From NCBI RefSeq assembly GCF_032362555.1, contig NC_083517.1, forward strand, positions 82,001-146,000: DNA of 64,000 nucleotides, in the 5' to 3' direction. A program made the position numbers and the translations under genes. This document shows positions 42,259-55,300 of the stretch, piece after piece (within the stretch, counting starts at the first letter, position 1; the number at the start of each line of letters is the position of its first letter). Under the pieces are notes generated by a model that worked only from the letters and a program-made list of their open reading frames with translations, made no database searches and was not told the origin of the DNA. This stretch comes from Amyelois transitella (Eukaryota; Arthropoda; Insecta; Lepidoptera; Pyralidae).

Positions 42259-45200
42259 ATGAACAAGGGACGTTTTTTATGTAAGTACCTACAAAAAAAT
42301 CTAATAGTCTTAAAAAAGTCTTTTTCTTTTAGGCCGCTTGCAGCGGAACTGCTTCGCATTGAGATTCAGATAGTGTCAGGTTGCTGGACCATCGCCTAAA
42401 AGAAGAATCCCAAGATTTTTCGTAATATTATCCTAGAACCATGATTCATACACACTTCAGCTTGTGTAACTCTGGATTATGCACTATAAGAGAGCACTGT
42501 CTGAAATTCCTATGGGAACTGAAAAAAAACAGTGCCTTCACATTTTACTTAGTATCGTATACTGCTTGTTGGGAGAGTTCATTGAGATGTAGTTGTTTAC
42601 TAAAGCAAATTTATGGATTTTTGTTTATTATTTTTTTAGTTATTGTACTAGCAATACGGTGAAATTATCAAATATCCAGTTAGGTAAGGGGGTTAGGTTC
42701 AAAATGAAAAAAATCCCATTCCTAACCTTACCCACGGCCGGGTTACGATTTCAGGTTAGGCTAGTTTATGGCCACAATGCAATTATTATAACTGCTAAAG
42801 TATATTTTATCCGAGTGTTTTACCGAAATATCATTCTTACCCAGTATTAACATCGACATTTACACGATATATTATTGTTATATAGGTATACCTCCCGTGA
42901 CCATCTTGTTGGTGGCGCTGGTGGGCTGCCTCGGAGACGAGGAGGCGTGCGGGCCCAACCGCTGGAGGACCCCGGCGCTGCCGCCCGACAACCGGTTCCT
43001 GGTCACCGTCAACACTTTAGGAGACAAGTACATCCCAAACCAGCGTTATGATGGTATGGATTATTTAATACATACATACATACATATGGTCACGTCTATA
43101 TCCCTTGCGGGGTAGACAGAGCCAACAGTCTTGAAAAGACTGAATGGCCACGTTCAGCTATTCGGCTTAACGATAGAATTGAGATTCAACTAGTGACAGG
43201 TTGCTAGCCCATCGCCTAAAAAAGAATCCCAAGTTTGTAAGCCTATCCCTTAGTCGCCTTTTACGACATCCATGGGAAAGATATGGAGTGGTCCTATTCT
43301 TTTTTGTATTGGTGCCGGGAGCCACACGGCACACTAATTATCAAAGTTAAGGATTATTTAATCTTTCATATAAAATCTTCGTGTGACATCCAATGTTTTT
43401 GACGTGGAAAATGTCCTTTGTAAGGTTAACTTATTATTATAAGAGGAGAGAATCCAACGTTAAAAAAAGTGACTTCTCCAATTTAGGATCTAGTTATGAA
43501 TAGTTGCAATCTCAACCAAATTCTCTCTAAAGAGGGAACGGGCGACCCAGGAAGATTATGCTGAATTAAAAATGGACCAGACAAAGTCATTCTCAATTTT
43601 CAGTGTCGTTATACTCGAGGGACAAGGAAGATTCCTTCATAGCATTCACCATATCAGTGATCGAGGACACGGAGGAGAACCCCAGGAACTCCCGCAGGCC
43701 GCGCCCCCTGAACCCTGGGCGCCTGTTCCCCTCGGAGGACGACAACATCATGTTCCACAAGTACTGCAACAATACGCTCATTGAAGCTGATATACGACCG
43801 AAGAACGCTGTGAAGGTAAATGATGCAATAGATTTCGAAAGAAGACGACATTTATTAAAAACTAGCAGTGGCCGCGACTTCGTCCGCGTGGAATAGTTAT
43901 TTTGGACATCATTGAAGTCCTCAAGGTTCCTGAGATTAGCGGGGTCAAACAAACAAACTCTGCAGCTTTATAATATTAGTATATACATATGTGAAAGTAA
44001 TACGTACGCTTTAATGAAAATACTAATTTTGCGAATGGGGTATCGGAATTAAGAAATTTATACTTAATGTAGTATAGGTTTTTGTATCAGTTCGCTTCAG
44101 GTAATTTAGATTTTGTGATCTCTAGTCTCTAGATCACAAGAAATATAAACCTCTTCTCAACTATCGAAGAAAACCTATGACTATGGACCATAACATACAG
44201 GACTACATCATACAGCATAAACTAAGATATTTGCAGGCGTTATGGATAGCCCCACCGAAAGGCAACAAATGCGTGACGATCTACGCCGTGGTGGCGGTGA
44301 AACCTGACGTGTGGTACAGCTACGAGGGCCCGCTGTCCAGGAAGATCTGCGAGAACCAGCGCAAGGCCGAGGACATGCAGCCGCTGGAGAACAACAACTG
44401 CCAGGCTTGTGAGGAGGCCAGGTATCAGGTGACTTAGACAACACCCAAAAACCATGTCGATCGAGTTCCAAACTCTTCACTACTGAAAATACTGGTATCC
44501 CACTGTTCGAGGACATAGTTGTCCTCATCGTCAACTGCTTTTATTTTAATCATTCTGGCTTTTGTTCCGGGAGCGTCTTTTTGTTTGTTCCAGGATCACA
44601 TCAGTTAATGTACTTTTTACTCGTGGTCCCCATTAACTTAAGGCCAAAATACCGACAACAGCCTTACTAGACCTAAAATCTGAACAAATTATCCTCTAGA
44701 TTCTAATTTCAGATATTATTTGAGGGCATGTGGTCCCTCAACACCCACCCACGAATGTTCCCCGTGACGGAGTCCCTAGCGCGCTTCAGCGACGTGGTGG
44801 GCGCCTCCCACAACCAGAACTTCAACCTGTTCAAATACAACGCGGAGGCTACTCCAGGCCTCAAGATGTTGGCGGAGCAAGGGAACACCACCACCTTAGA
44901 GATGGAGATTCAGGAAGATGTGAGTTTCCGGCACATAAATTGACCCAAGCCCAGTATAAGTTAACATTATGTTAATAGACATGAGGTAGCATGGCTGGGA
45001 CCAAAACCAACCGCTGTAATATTTGATGGGCTCATATTCCAGGTGTGTAGGCTTGTCTCCTCATAAAAGAAGAAAAGGGGCATTTGTTTATGCACAAAGT
45101 ACACAAGACTACTGAGATGATAAATAAATAGACAATATGTACTTAAAAGCTGACTTTACCTCTCGGGTAAGCAGAGACTATATCCATATTAATCGGTTTA

Positions 45201-48082
45201 CATTACTCTTGATCTGACCTTCAACATAGGTAGGTAGTAATGCAAAATTTTACGTTAACATTGTTCAAATCAGAAATTCATTTAACTTCATTTAATTCCA
45301 GCTTGGGGAAAACGTGCGCACCCTGATCAAAGCCACCGGGCCACGCAGCACGGACTCCTCCACCATATCCAGTTTCCGAGTGAGTCCTGAGAAGCACATG
45401 GTCTCCATCGCGACCGCGCTGCTGCCGTCCCCCGACTGGTTCCTGGGGGTGTCGAACCTGGAGCTGTGTGACGTCAGCACCAACCAGTGGGCGAAGACCG
45501 TTAACCTGAATTTGTATCCCTTAGACGCAGGAACTGATAGCGGATTGACTTTCGAAGTGAGTCAAATTTAGGTTACGTGGAATTTCTGAACATCTTATAT
45601 TAGTGCACACATGCTACATGCATGAAATATCAAAATGGTGGCTATCAAATCCAGAGATAAAAATCGGGATAGTACCTATACGTTTCTATGAGTCTTCAAT
45701 GCTTTGAGTTCATTCTTACGTAAACAAATATTTTTTTTCAAATATTATTAAGGTACTGGTTTGTTTCCAGGGTGTCATTGGCAGTCACTTATTGTCCTTT
45801 CCTATAAGTATACAGCCGCAAGCAGTTGACTTATTTTATTATCTTTCTCTTTCAGTCTTCCAACGAAGAGACTCTGCCGCACCACCCGATCTCATCAGCC
45901 AACATCGGCAACGTGCCCACGGACCAGATTAAACCTTTCGCCCGGCTTCGGTTCACCCTCATCCGAACTTACAGCAAGCCTGAATGTTTGGACCTCACCA
46001 CTACCACTGAGAGCGAAAAACAAGATGCTGATGGTATGAACCTCTATATATGATCACTGTATTTTTCAATCTTTTATTCTGTCGATGAATTTAACAATGA
46101 AGCTAACATACTGTTTGAAAACAGTTTTAGAGTCAATATTTATTAAAGAGTATCTAAGTACTTAATTATAGATAATTCATGTTATTTATTAACAAGTTAT
46201 ACGTCATGAGCGTTAAGAAGGCAAGTATAAACGATAGATATCAAAAAAGGATCAGTAAATCAACATTAAGGTGCTAAGTTGCCAGCATAAATAGAATAAC
46301 CATCTTTAAGCAGTCAGTTAATGGGTCGTAGCGGATCGTCAGCTATAAAGTTACTTTTACAATAAAAATCTTCAATATCAACAGATTCGAACGATGTTGT
46401 GCCCAGTTCGGGCCGCCAGGAGGTGCCTAAATGGAGAACGACGACGCCCGAAAGGTGACTCTCTCTTCCCTCCCATTTTTTTTTATTGGGATTTTAAATA
46501 TTTTTATATGAAGAGTTGTGAAAAGATATACCTAGGGAACTGAATTGCAGTCACAATTATTCTGCTGGCGTTATTATTTATCCTTCCTTTACTTCTGTAG
46601 AGTTTAATATATATTAGGTTGCATTTTAATTTAAAAAATTCCGGTCAAGCAAAACACTATCTCATTTTCTACTGATTACAAAATTTTTTTAGCACGGAAA
46701 CGGAAGCTGACGAGTCGAGTGAGACAACGAAGGCGGTGCCAGCAATATGCGCGGTGAAGCCCTGGGGCGAGTGGCAGCCCTGCGAGGGCCGCTGTGTGGG
46801 CGGCGTCAGGCGGGGCATGCAGTTCAGATACAGGGAGTTTAAGGTCTTTACACTAATTTTTCTTCTAGTCATTCGGAAATATCCAAAGGTGATCTGGTAG
46901 GACCGTCTGGTAAGGTCGTCCGAGTTGGAAGCCCGTGGTGCCCTAAGTTACGTACGTTGACAGTCAAGCAGCCAGTGTGCTCTTTTATAAAAGAGGATAA
47001 TCTTAAATAAATACCTTTTTTATAAATTAACGATTAGATCGTGAGTTCTTCTTCATGAAGAACATGTCAATGATGTAGAGATGGCTTCTACACCGGCAAA
47101 TTTTCTTGCGGGTTTACGATTTTCATCATCCTCCTGAGACGTCGGCGCGACGTCACATGGTGTCAGTCCCGGTTATATCTAGAACTTCTCCATCTCTTTC
47201 CCGTGGTTGTCGTTAAAAGTCATCTTGAAAGACAACCACAGTAAACAAATGGACGGATACAACATTCATCTAATGCAAGCTTCTCTCTCTTTCTAGAAGA
47301 AAAAATGTTTCTCTTTCCGTGTAGGTTCTTAAATTTAGAGTGACATTTAATTTCAATTTCAAATTCTTTATTGCATATCATAAAGTACATCAGTTAAATT
47401 ACAATTCTGCTTATAAATAGGTACAATATGAACCCTGTGGGGCATCGCAATTATAAAATAATATGGAACGGCGGGCAGGTTTATGTTTAATGTTACTCGA
47501 AGGAAAGACTCATTAATTTGAGATTCTCCTTTTAGGTCATATCTATCAACTCGTTACTATTTGAATTTCAATTTCACCATTAAGCCATACAGCTGAACGT
47601 GGTCTCAGTCTTTTCAAGACAAAGACGTGTTTATATGTTAAGTATGTAATTTTTCTGTTATATTTAGAATCGAAGAGCAGAAGCGGAGTGTATCGAGCAG
47701 GTGCCCACGACTGCCTACCAGCAGTGCGAGGAGGACTGCTCGCAAACTACCACCGGTAGGATCATCTGCAACTTTAGCAGAAGGAATTCTCTCACTCTTC
47801 ATGGCGTACCTAATTTTAATTGTCCCGATTGTATCCGTACCCTAGATACAGTACGCTTAAAAAATACAAATGTTGAATAGAAAAATTTGTTAGAGCACAG
47901 AAACAGCCAATAACTGATTAGTTATAAAGTTTACATTAATCTATTTAACCTTTACATAATCGCATCCTCCGCAGCCTCCGATACAGATTTGCATCACTTA
48001 CTGCATCTTCTATTTTGTCGAAAACAAACAAACATTCTTATATTGTATATGTTTGCATGTTTCAGAACTGCCCGAGGAGTAG
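42259..48082 (+). CDS. F-spondin-like secreted protein B (tandem paralog of A)
   Basis: Exons: 42259-42280, 42886-43053, 43604-43815, 44237-44428, 44713-44919, 45302-45556, 45856-46033, 46385-46454, 46693-46843, 47668-47755, 48066-48082, giving 519 residues. The 22-base first coding exon (MNKGRFL, donor gtaagt) joins in phase to IPPVTILLVALVGCLG, completing a signal peptide; without it no ATG is available. The reeler region has CGPNRWRTPALPPDNRFLVT and EDSFIAFTISVIE. Spondin-N has FEGMWSLNTHPRMFP, RFSDVVGASHNQNF and SPDWFLGVSNLELC, and the segment ends LYPLDAGTDSG. A Ser/Thr/Glu-rich linker follows, then one thrombospondin repeat (PWGEWQPCEGRCVGG) across the last long exons. Three matching exons have the same lengths as in gene A (212, 192, 207), proof of tandem duplication. 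The donor after 46843 (gtcttt) is weak. It converges with SLC9B. Confidence 0.9.
42281..42885 (+). other. spondin B intron 1
   Basis: It holds a core fragment of the (TATG)n-tailed SINE at about 42345-42420 (tgaga ttcagatagtgtcaggttgc, catcgcctaaaagaagaatc). No other feature was seen. Confidence 0.5.
43069..43332 (-). mobile_element. complete SINE copy in spondin B intron 2
   Basis: This is a well-preserved member of the (TATG)n-tailed family. Its tail starts 16 bases after the splice donor at 43054. It contains tcacgtctatatcccttgcg, agtcttgaaaagactgaatg and tattggtgccgggagccaca. Confidence 0.85.
43861..43985. repeat. interspersed repeat (short copy)
   Basis: This is an internally deleted version of the element at 4658-4927: it begins actagcagtggccgcgactt and ends taatattagtatata. 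It lies in the spondin B intron after the exon ending at 43815. Confidence 0.6.
47185..47640. repeat. repeat scraps in spondin B intron 9
   Basis: Plus-sense SINE pieces occur at about 47195-47230 (tctttcccgtggttgtcg) and 47560-47640 (tcagtcttttcaagacaaag). Between them, at about 47345-47440, is a retroelement-type tail (aatttcaatttcaaattctt). Confidence 0.5.
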
Positions 48083-48609
48083 CTGGACAGAGAATTACTA
48101 TTGTATTAGCCAGAGAATCCGACGCACACCTATAAACTCGTCGAGTTAATCCTTTTAGAGTTTTTTTTTAAGAAAAATCGTCAGAACGTATCTCTGAACT
48201 TATACAGTGGGTTTGTTCCACAAAAACCGACGTGTCTCGGAGATTGGATAAGGAACTGGACCAGTAACACCTGTGCCTGCGGGCACTTTTGTTATAAACG
48301 AGCCAAACCCGGCACAAGCATAATAATCTTTTTATCACCTATAGCGTTTGTTAAAACTTGTTACTTAATAAACTATTTATACTTTTTTCTTTCTTATTCC
48401 CTTTAAATTTAGGAATGCACTTGTATTTTCCATAATAATAATTAAGTTTCCTTCGTCTTATGTATTTCCCGTTTTTTTTTGAGGATATAAAGAGGTTACT
48501 TTTTATCATTATATTTTTTAACGAAGCTCTAAAAATATTTGATGTAACTGTTCTACGCTGATGAAATCACGGGTTTATAGCTAGTGTCTTTATAAGCTGT
48601 TTTACTTAT

Positions 48610-48658
48610 AATAAAATCAAAAGGTGTCACGATAAAACAACATTTATTGATAACACTT
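48610..48658. terminator. facing poly(A) signals of spondin B and SLC9B
   Basis: AATAAA on plus at 48610-48615 and TTTATT at 48653-48658 lie 37 bp apart. An earlier plus-strand AATAAA near 48367 may be the main site for spondin B. Confidence 0.45.
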
Positions 48659-49103
48659 CAATGTACATATAACAATTTATAAAAGTCTCCAAGGCACAGT
48701 TTTGTACTCACAGAACGGCTCCTAAAGTCTCATACTCAACATGACAGGTTCCTTCAACTTCTTCTAAATATATTCCTTAAGGCAATTACTTTTATATACA
48801 TGAAATAAAGGTGAAAGACCAGTCCCCGTCGCATGGCACGCGCGACGCTTTTTTTATAGCGCGAACCACTATCGCTGTCCCGTTTGAAGTCATAATAAAA
48901 AGCGAACAGTCTGAACAGTGATATGCAGTACTGAGATTATAAGTACATAATTAAGTACCTAAGTATGTAAAACATACAGATTTTCATAATCAAATAAGTA
49001 CATACATCTTTTTGTAAAAAATTATAAATGTATACAAAACTCTTTTTCTGAGGTTGTCATTTCGTCTTCTTATGAGGCTACAAGCTTTTTTACATACATA
49101 TTA

Positions 49104-49144
49104 ACTGAATAATTTCAATAGTTACACTATTGAAATTATTCAGT
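49104..49144. repeat. perfect 19-bp inverted repeat
   Basis: Arms 49104-49122 and 49126-49144 surround a 3-base loop. Outside them, tttttacata and tatgtaaaaa add an imperfect outer stem, so the structure may be a small MITE or transcribed hairpin in the SLC9B 3' region. Confidence 0.8.
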
Positions 49145-49335
49145 CAATATGTAAAAAATAGCCCTGACGCATTAGAATAACGTACACAATAATTAAAATA
49201 TACCTACATAGGTAAGGGAGTTCTTTTTGAAACATTGAAATTTACATACATTTTCTCAGGATTTAGCAAATTTAATTATACTAGAATATGTCCTATTATA
49301 CTAGAACTAGGTATAAAAATAATAAGTACTTGGTT

Positions 49336-52300
49336 TTAGACCCGAGTATCGACATTGGTTGTGATGTCTTCGTTATTCATGTCCGTAGATTTGTTACCTG
49401 TAACATAAAATTGTGAATGTTATTTTGTGAGTCGTAATAAAAATGTAATAATAACTCTCCCCCGTAGCGTATTTATTTTAAATTCTATGCTCAGCTGTTA
49501 CCTTCAAATGTGATTATTTACGTGCTGTAAAAGATTTAAATATTTAGTTACGCAAAAAAGAAGAGGTTTGACGCATTATTTGGATTTAATCTCAAACGTT
49601 AATCAGAGAAGACTCTATTTAAATGGAAACAAATCAGGCGTCATTTGTACAGAATGAGGAGTTAAAAATTAGAAGGGAGCCCTGACCCTTCAACCAACTT
49701 CTAAATGGAGTTTGTAGGAGATCTGTTTGAAATTTTTCTTTATAAACTTCTTTGTTTATGTAAAATAAAAACTCTAAATGAGATTAGTAACTCCAGTATC
49801 TTTGTTAACATATCTGGGGGAATAGCCGATGATTACGATGGATTGGCGATGCGATACTAAGCATTATAGTGATATGGTTTTCATTAGTTTTGTCAGTACA
49901 TACCTAGAGAAGAGTGTAGAGCATGGTCCGCCTCATGTGCCGTGCGGTTTTGGAGCGAAGCGTCCAGCGGGAAGGTACCGTACGAGTTTGGTTTTCTTGT
50001 GACTGAAGAAGCTAGGGTTACCGTTACACCCACCGTTAGTTACAAAAATAAGTTAGTAAATAAATACTCTTTTCAAGGAAAATAAAAATATTTAACACGT
50101 TAAAAGCGGGCTGTTACCAATAAAGGTTAAGAAGGGAACAATTTTTGTAAGAGAACTACCAATGTCATGCAGCCAAAAGGAAAATTAATAAGGGTTTCAA
50201 ATAAGCGTAAGCGGAGTTGCGAGCGAAAGTTAGTATAATGTTACCGTCATCATCCTTGCTGAGCAACCTGGGCCCCGCGACGGCGATGAGGAGAGCGCCC
50301 AGCGGCGCCGATATGATGACGCTGAGCACGCTCATGGCCAGGATAGTTTTCCCGTAATATAGCTCGTCTTCTCTTGGAAGACCTGAGGTCTGACCACTCG
50401 CCATCAGGTCCAGCGCCGCAGGGCCGAGCGCTGCCTGGGAATGTGAGGAGTCGGTCAGGGCAGGTCAGGTGGGTGTCTGAAGACAGGGGGTTGTGCTGGT
50501 TTCTCTCGAAGTGAGAGTATTCAACATTTAACATAATTATTGTACTGTACTGTAGATCTTCCGCCAGGCTGGTGTGGTGCCCGTGGAACCGCGCGACAGT
50601 GTTGTGTCGGGGATTGTGTCAATGCTCCTACCGTGAAATCATTGCTTGCGCGATTTAGACACTTCTCTGTTATTGGCTGAAAGCGTCGCGTGGTTGGCTA
50701 TTGTGACTTGTAGCGTAGAGATGTCGCCACAATGACGTAGTGGAAAAGTAAAAAACTTGTACTTCTGCTTTAGGTGTCCATTCCGAGGAGTCCTTCAAAT
50801 CTTCTTGCTTGTATTGAAGACCATTTTCTAAGTTACGAACATTACTTTGTTTTAACTAATCGATGTTCTCACGGTGGGTTAAAACATCGTGAAATGACGA
50901 TGACACGGTGAGTTAAAACGTCTAGGCAACTGGACAAGTAACCTTGATCCAATACGGTCCTCTGCAGAAGTTACAAGGAAAGTCAGACCGAAGTCGCTTG
51001 AACTCGAAAGACTGTAGTCACAGGCTGACCCCGGGCTTCTTCCAGAGACAGGAAGCAAATGTACATACATACATACATATAATCACGTCTATATCCCTTG
51101 CGGGGTAGACAGAGCCAACAATCTTGTAAAGACTGATAGGCCACGTTCAGCTGTTTGGCTTTTAGATAGAATTGAGATTCAAATAGTGACAGGTTGCTAG
51201 CCCGTCGCCTAAAAAAGAATACCAAGTATGTAAGCCTATCCCTTAGTCGCCTTTTACGACATCCATGGGAAAGAGATGGAGTGGTCCCATTCTTTTTGTA
51301 TTGGCGCCGGGAACCACACGGAAGCAAATTTAAACGCTAAGAAGATGATGGCTTTTCGTTAGTGATGAACCCTGACCTGCACAGTGGCTTTGGCCAGCCA
51401 GGTGATGCCGATGAAGAGTTTCTCCTTGTAGTTGAGGCCGCAGCCGGCGCTGGCCAGCAGGGTGGCCAGCAGCCGGAACACGAGGCACGCCAGCAGGCAG
51501 ATCGCACCCAGCTTTAGGATCTCAGGGTCTAATGCACTGATCTGTGCACAAAATGATCACTTTATACCCAACTACATAATCTAACTAATACATACATACA
51601 TAAACTCACGCCTCTTTCCCGGAGGGGTAGGCAGAGACTACCTCTTTCCACTTGCCACGATCCCTGCATACTTCCTTTGCTTCATCTAAACATAACATAA
51701 ATATTTACTAAATTTCTCCAAAACCGCACGGCACATGAGGCCGACCATGCTCTACACTCTTCATCTAACTACTACATATTAATTCAAATAACAGCCTTAA
51801 CCCTGGGGCCTCCTACATTTGATTTTGGGGCTGCCAGAGCAGCGAAAGAAGTTCATAGAAATGGATCCATTTTTTATGTAATTAGTTCTTGAAGAAGAAC
51901 ACACCATGTTTCCATTCATTGGTCTGGGGCTCTTTACCATTATGTAGATCATATTTCTGAGTGGATTTATAATATTATCCCAAGTTTATTATCGCTCTCC
52001 CTTAGTCGCCTTTTACGACATCCATTGGGAAAAGATGCACACACAATAATCTAATATATTTAAACGAGCAATTCTTGTGTATATATACCTAATCAGGATT
52101 ACGGAAACGGCTCGGAAAAGTTACAGATTAGGGGCTTTTCGGCTCATGGAATCGTGGAATCGATTTATCAAGGTCCTAGGTTCGAGAAAAGCTCGGTTCC
52201 CAAGATATATAAACATTTTAAAAACCGCGTTTTTAGGAAACTATATCAGCGCCATCTCTGGTAGTCTACCGGGTACTTTACATTAAACAACGATACCGAC

Positions 52301-55300
52301 AGTGATCTGGGCGCCGGTGAACGCGAACAGTATGGGCTCGAAGAAGATCCACAGGATCCTGAACACTTCGCTGACGGGGTTCCCGCTCACGGCCCAGCCC
52401 TGCCGCTCCCAGCAGCACGCGGCCGCGAAGCCCGCCGACACTATCGCTAGGGGACCTGGAAATGATACAAATAGTGCCGTGTGGTTCCCGACACCAATAC
52501 AAACAAGAATAGGACCGCTCCATCTCTTTCCCATGGATGTCGTAAAAGGCGACTAAGGAATAGGCTTACAAATTTGGGATTCTTTTTTAGGCGATGGGAT
52601 AGTAACCTGTCACTGTTTGAATCTCAATTCTATCATTAAGCCAAATAGCTAAACGTGGCCATTCAGTCTTTTCAAGACTGTTGGCTCTGTCTACCCCGCA
52701 AGGGATATAGACGTGATCATATATATGTATGTATGTACAAATATAAAACAGTAGTACAGTATAAAGGCGGGCTTATCCCTAAGTGGGATCTCTTCCAGCC
52801 AACCTAACAAAATTGACGCAAATGTGAACAATAGGTCATTTAAAATATGGGGCAATATACACGGATTGAGTTCGTAAAAGGCAACTACGGGATAGAATAA
52901 TAAACTTTGGATTCTTCTTATAGGCGATGGGTTACCAACTTGTCACTATTTGTATCTCAATTCCATGTTAAGCCGAGTTCGAGTCTTTTCAAGACTGGTG
53001 GCGGCCCTATCTACCCTACAAGTGATATGGACGTGATTATGTATGTATGTATGTTAGTAATACAGGGTGACATTTAAAACAACTGCATCCTTTTAAACAT
53101 AGATTATACCCATGCTTCTGAGCCGTTTGAGCCTATTTTTATTTAAATTAAACGTCATCATTTTCACATTTAAAAAACCCTTTAAAACTTCGTCACACGC
53201 CATATTAAAGACCAATACTACAAAAAGAAATTTAAACTAAACATGTCAATAAATGTCTGAAAAATAAATTATTTTTCTAGTATCAAGATCAAGTAAAGTA
53301 GTCAGAGATGTCGAGATCGCTCAGCTGACTGAATTGTGTCGTTGACCTCTGAATCTTACGCGTCGCTTTTCCGCCGGCCGGGGTGATATGACGTATTTAG
53401 GATCGTGGATTTTGATACTTTTATTTTTTTTCGTAGGTACTTTCTGAAATATGAACGGATATTTTTCTTTTAAAGTTTTTAAATATCCTTTAGATGAGTA
53501 CACTTAACAGTTAAATTTACGCAGTTGAATTAAAAGACACCCTGTATAAGAAGAGTTGTACAAAGCAGAACATCACCTGCTCCACTCCATCCCACCATGC
53601 TGGAAATGAACAGCGCAAACAGTCCTCCCAAGAAGAGTGCGAGAAACCTTAAAGGCACCAAGTACTTGTCTCCCCTCTCCGGTATGACCGCCAGCATGGC
53701 GCCCCACGCTGATCCCAGAGCCACTCCGACTACTATTGATAATGGACCCTGAAACCAACGTTTTAAGTGTCTTGGTAGGTAAGTATATAGTTTTCATGAA
53801 ACTGGGATGAAAACTAACGTTTAAATTTGCCCAAAAGAGGACGGCACACGTCGTCGTGAAGAACAACGAATCTTTCTCTCGTTAGGTTTAGGTCATTAGG
53901 ATGGGAGTCGCTTCGTCTGAAAACCTGACTCACCCAATCCAGAATCCAAGATCAAAGGCATACCCCGGGCTGCTCTCCAGAGAGGTGAGGAAGAAGAGTA
54001 CGGCAGTATCTGGTCTGCCCTTCCCTTAACATACATACATATGATTACGTCTTTATCCCTTACGGGGTAGACAGAGCCAACAGTCTTGAAAAGACTGATA
54101 GGCCACGTTCAGCTGTTTGGCTTAATGATAGAATTGAGATTCAAATAGTGACGGGTTGCTAGCACATCGCCAAAAAGAAGAATCCCAAGTTTATAAGCCT
54201 ATCCCTTAGTTGTCTTTTACGACATCCATGGGAACGAGATGGAGTGTTCCTTTTCTTTTTTTATTCGTGCCACACGGCACCTTCCCTTAACGTATTAATA
54301 AAATAGTATCAACCTCTTTTTCATATGTTACTGGCCAGTTATAAAAAGTTACATGTTTTGTTTTTTATTAAGGAACTTGAGTGAAAAAATTTGAATATCA
54401 AAACTAACTACGCAATAGTTCATAAAAGAGATAATTTAGGTCGCTTTTATTTTTCAATATATATACATATATATAATTTAAAGTGTGTGTGTGTTTTTAT
54501 TTGTTGTGAATCTCTTATATCGTAGTTCGCGAATTGTACACGCACCTTAATAACATTAAAAGTGACGGATCCCGTCGAGAATATAGCGCTCAAGATTATG
54601 GAGAATACAGCCACGCTGATGGAGTCGTCAATGGCTGCGGCGGCCAGCAGCAGCGTGGGGATGCCCTTGGCCGCCCCGTAGCCCGCGTCTCGCAGGCCGA
54701 AGAGGCAGGGCACCACCACCGCTGGAGACACGGAGGCTATCATTGAGCCCAGGAGGAAACCTGGAGAGATGATTACATGATTACAAGTTCTGTCATGGTT
54801 TTGTATTCCCTTGGAAGGAGCTCGGATACCGCTTAAGATAATGATCCAGCAGACATGTCATTATAATAATACCGTGATTATGTCCTTTATTTATTAAGTT
54901 AAAAATTAACAACAGATTGACTCAATGTCCCCTTTTACTCAAAATTTGCAGATTTGCATACATACATATGGTCACATCTATATCCCTTGCGGGGTATACA
55001 GAGCCAACAGTCTGGAAAAGACCGAATGGCCACGTTCAGCTATTTGGCTTAATGATAGAATTGAGATTTGAATAGTGACAGGTTGCTAGCCTATCGTCTA
55101 AAAACGAATCCCAAGTTTGTGAGCCTATCCCTTATTCGCCTTTTACGACATCTATGGGAAAGAAATGGAGTGCTTCTATTCTTTTTTGTATTGGTGCCGG
55201 GAACCACACGGCAGATTTGCCCACAAAAAAATTGAATTTGAAAAGAGGATCTTTTGTAGCGAAATGTGTCGTTGTAAGTTTATCTACAACGTATCATCTC

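Larger units (their letters stand above)
48083..49335. other. convergent 3' region of spondin B and SLC9B
   Basis: Plus-strand AATAAA occurs at about 48367 and at 48610-48615. A minus-strand signal (tttatt) is at 48653-48658. A 19-bp perfect hairpin is at 49104-49144. No coding sequence is seen. Confidence 0.5.
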
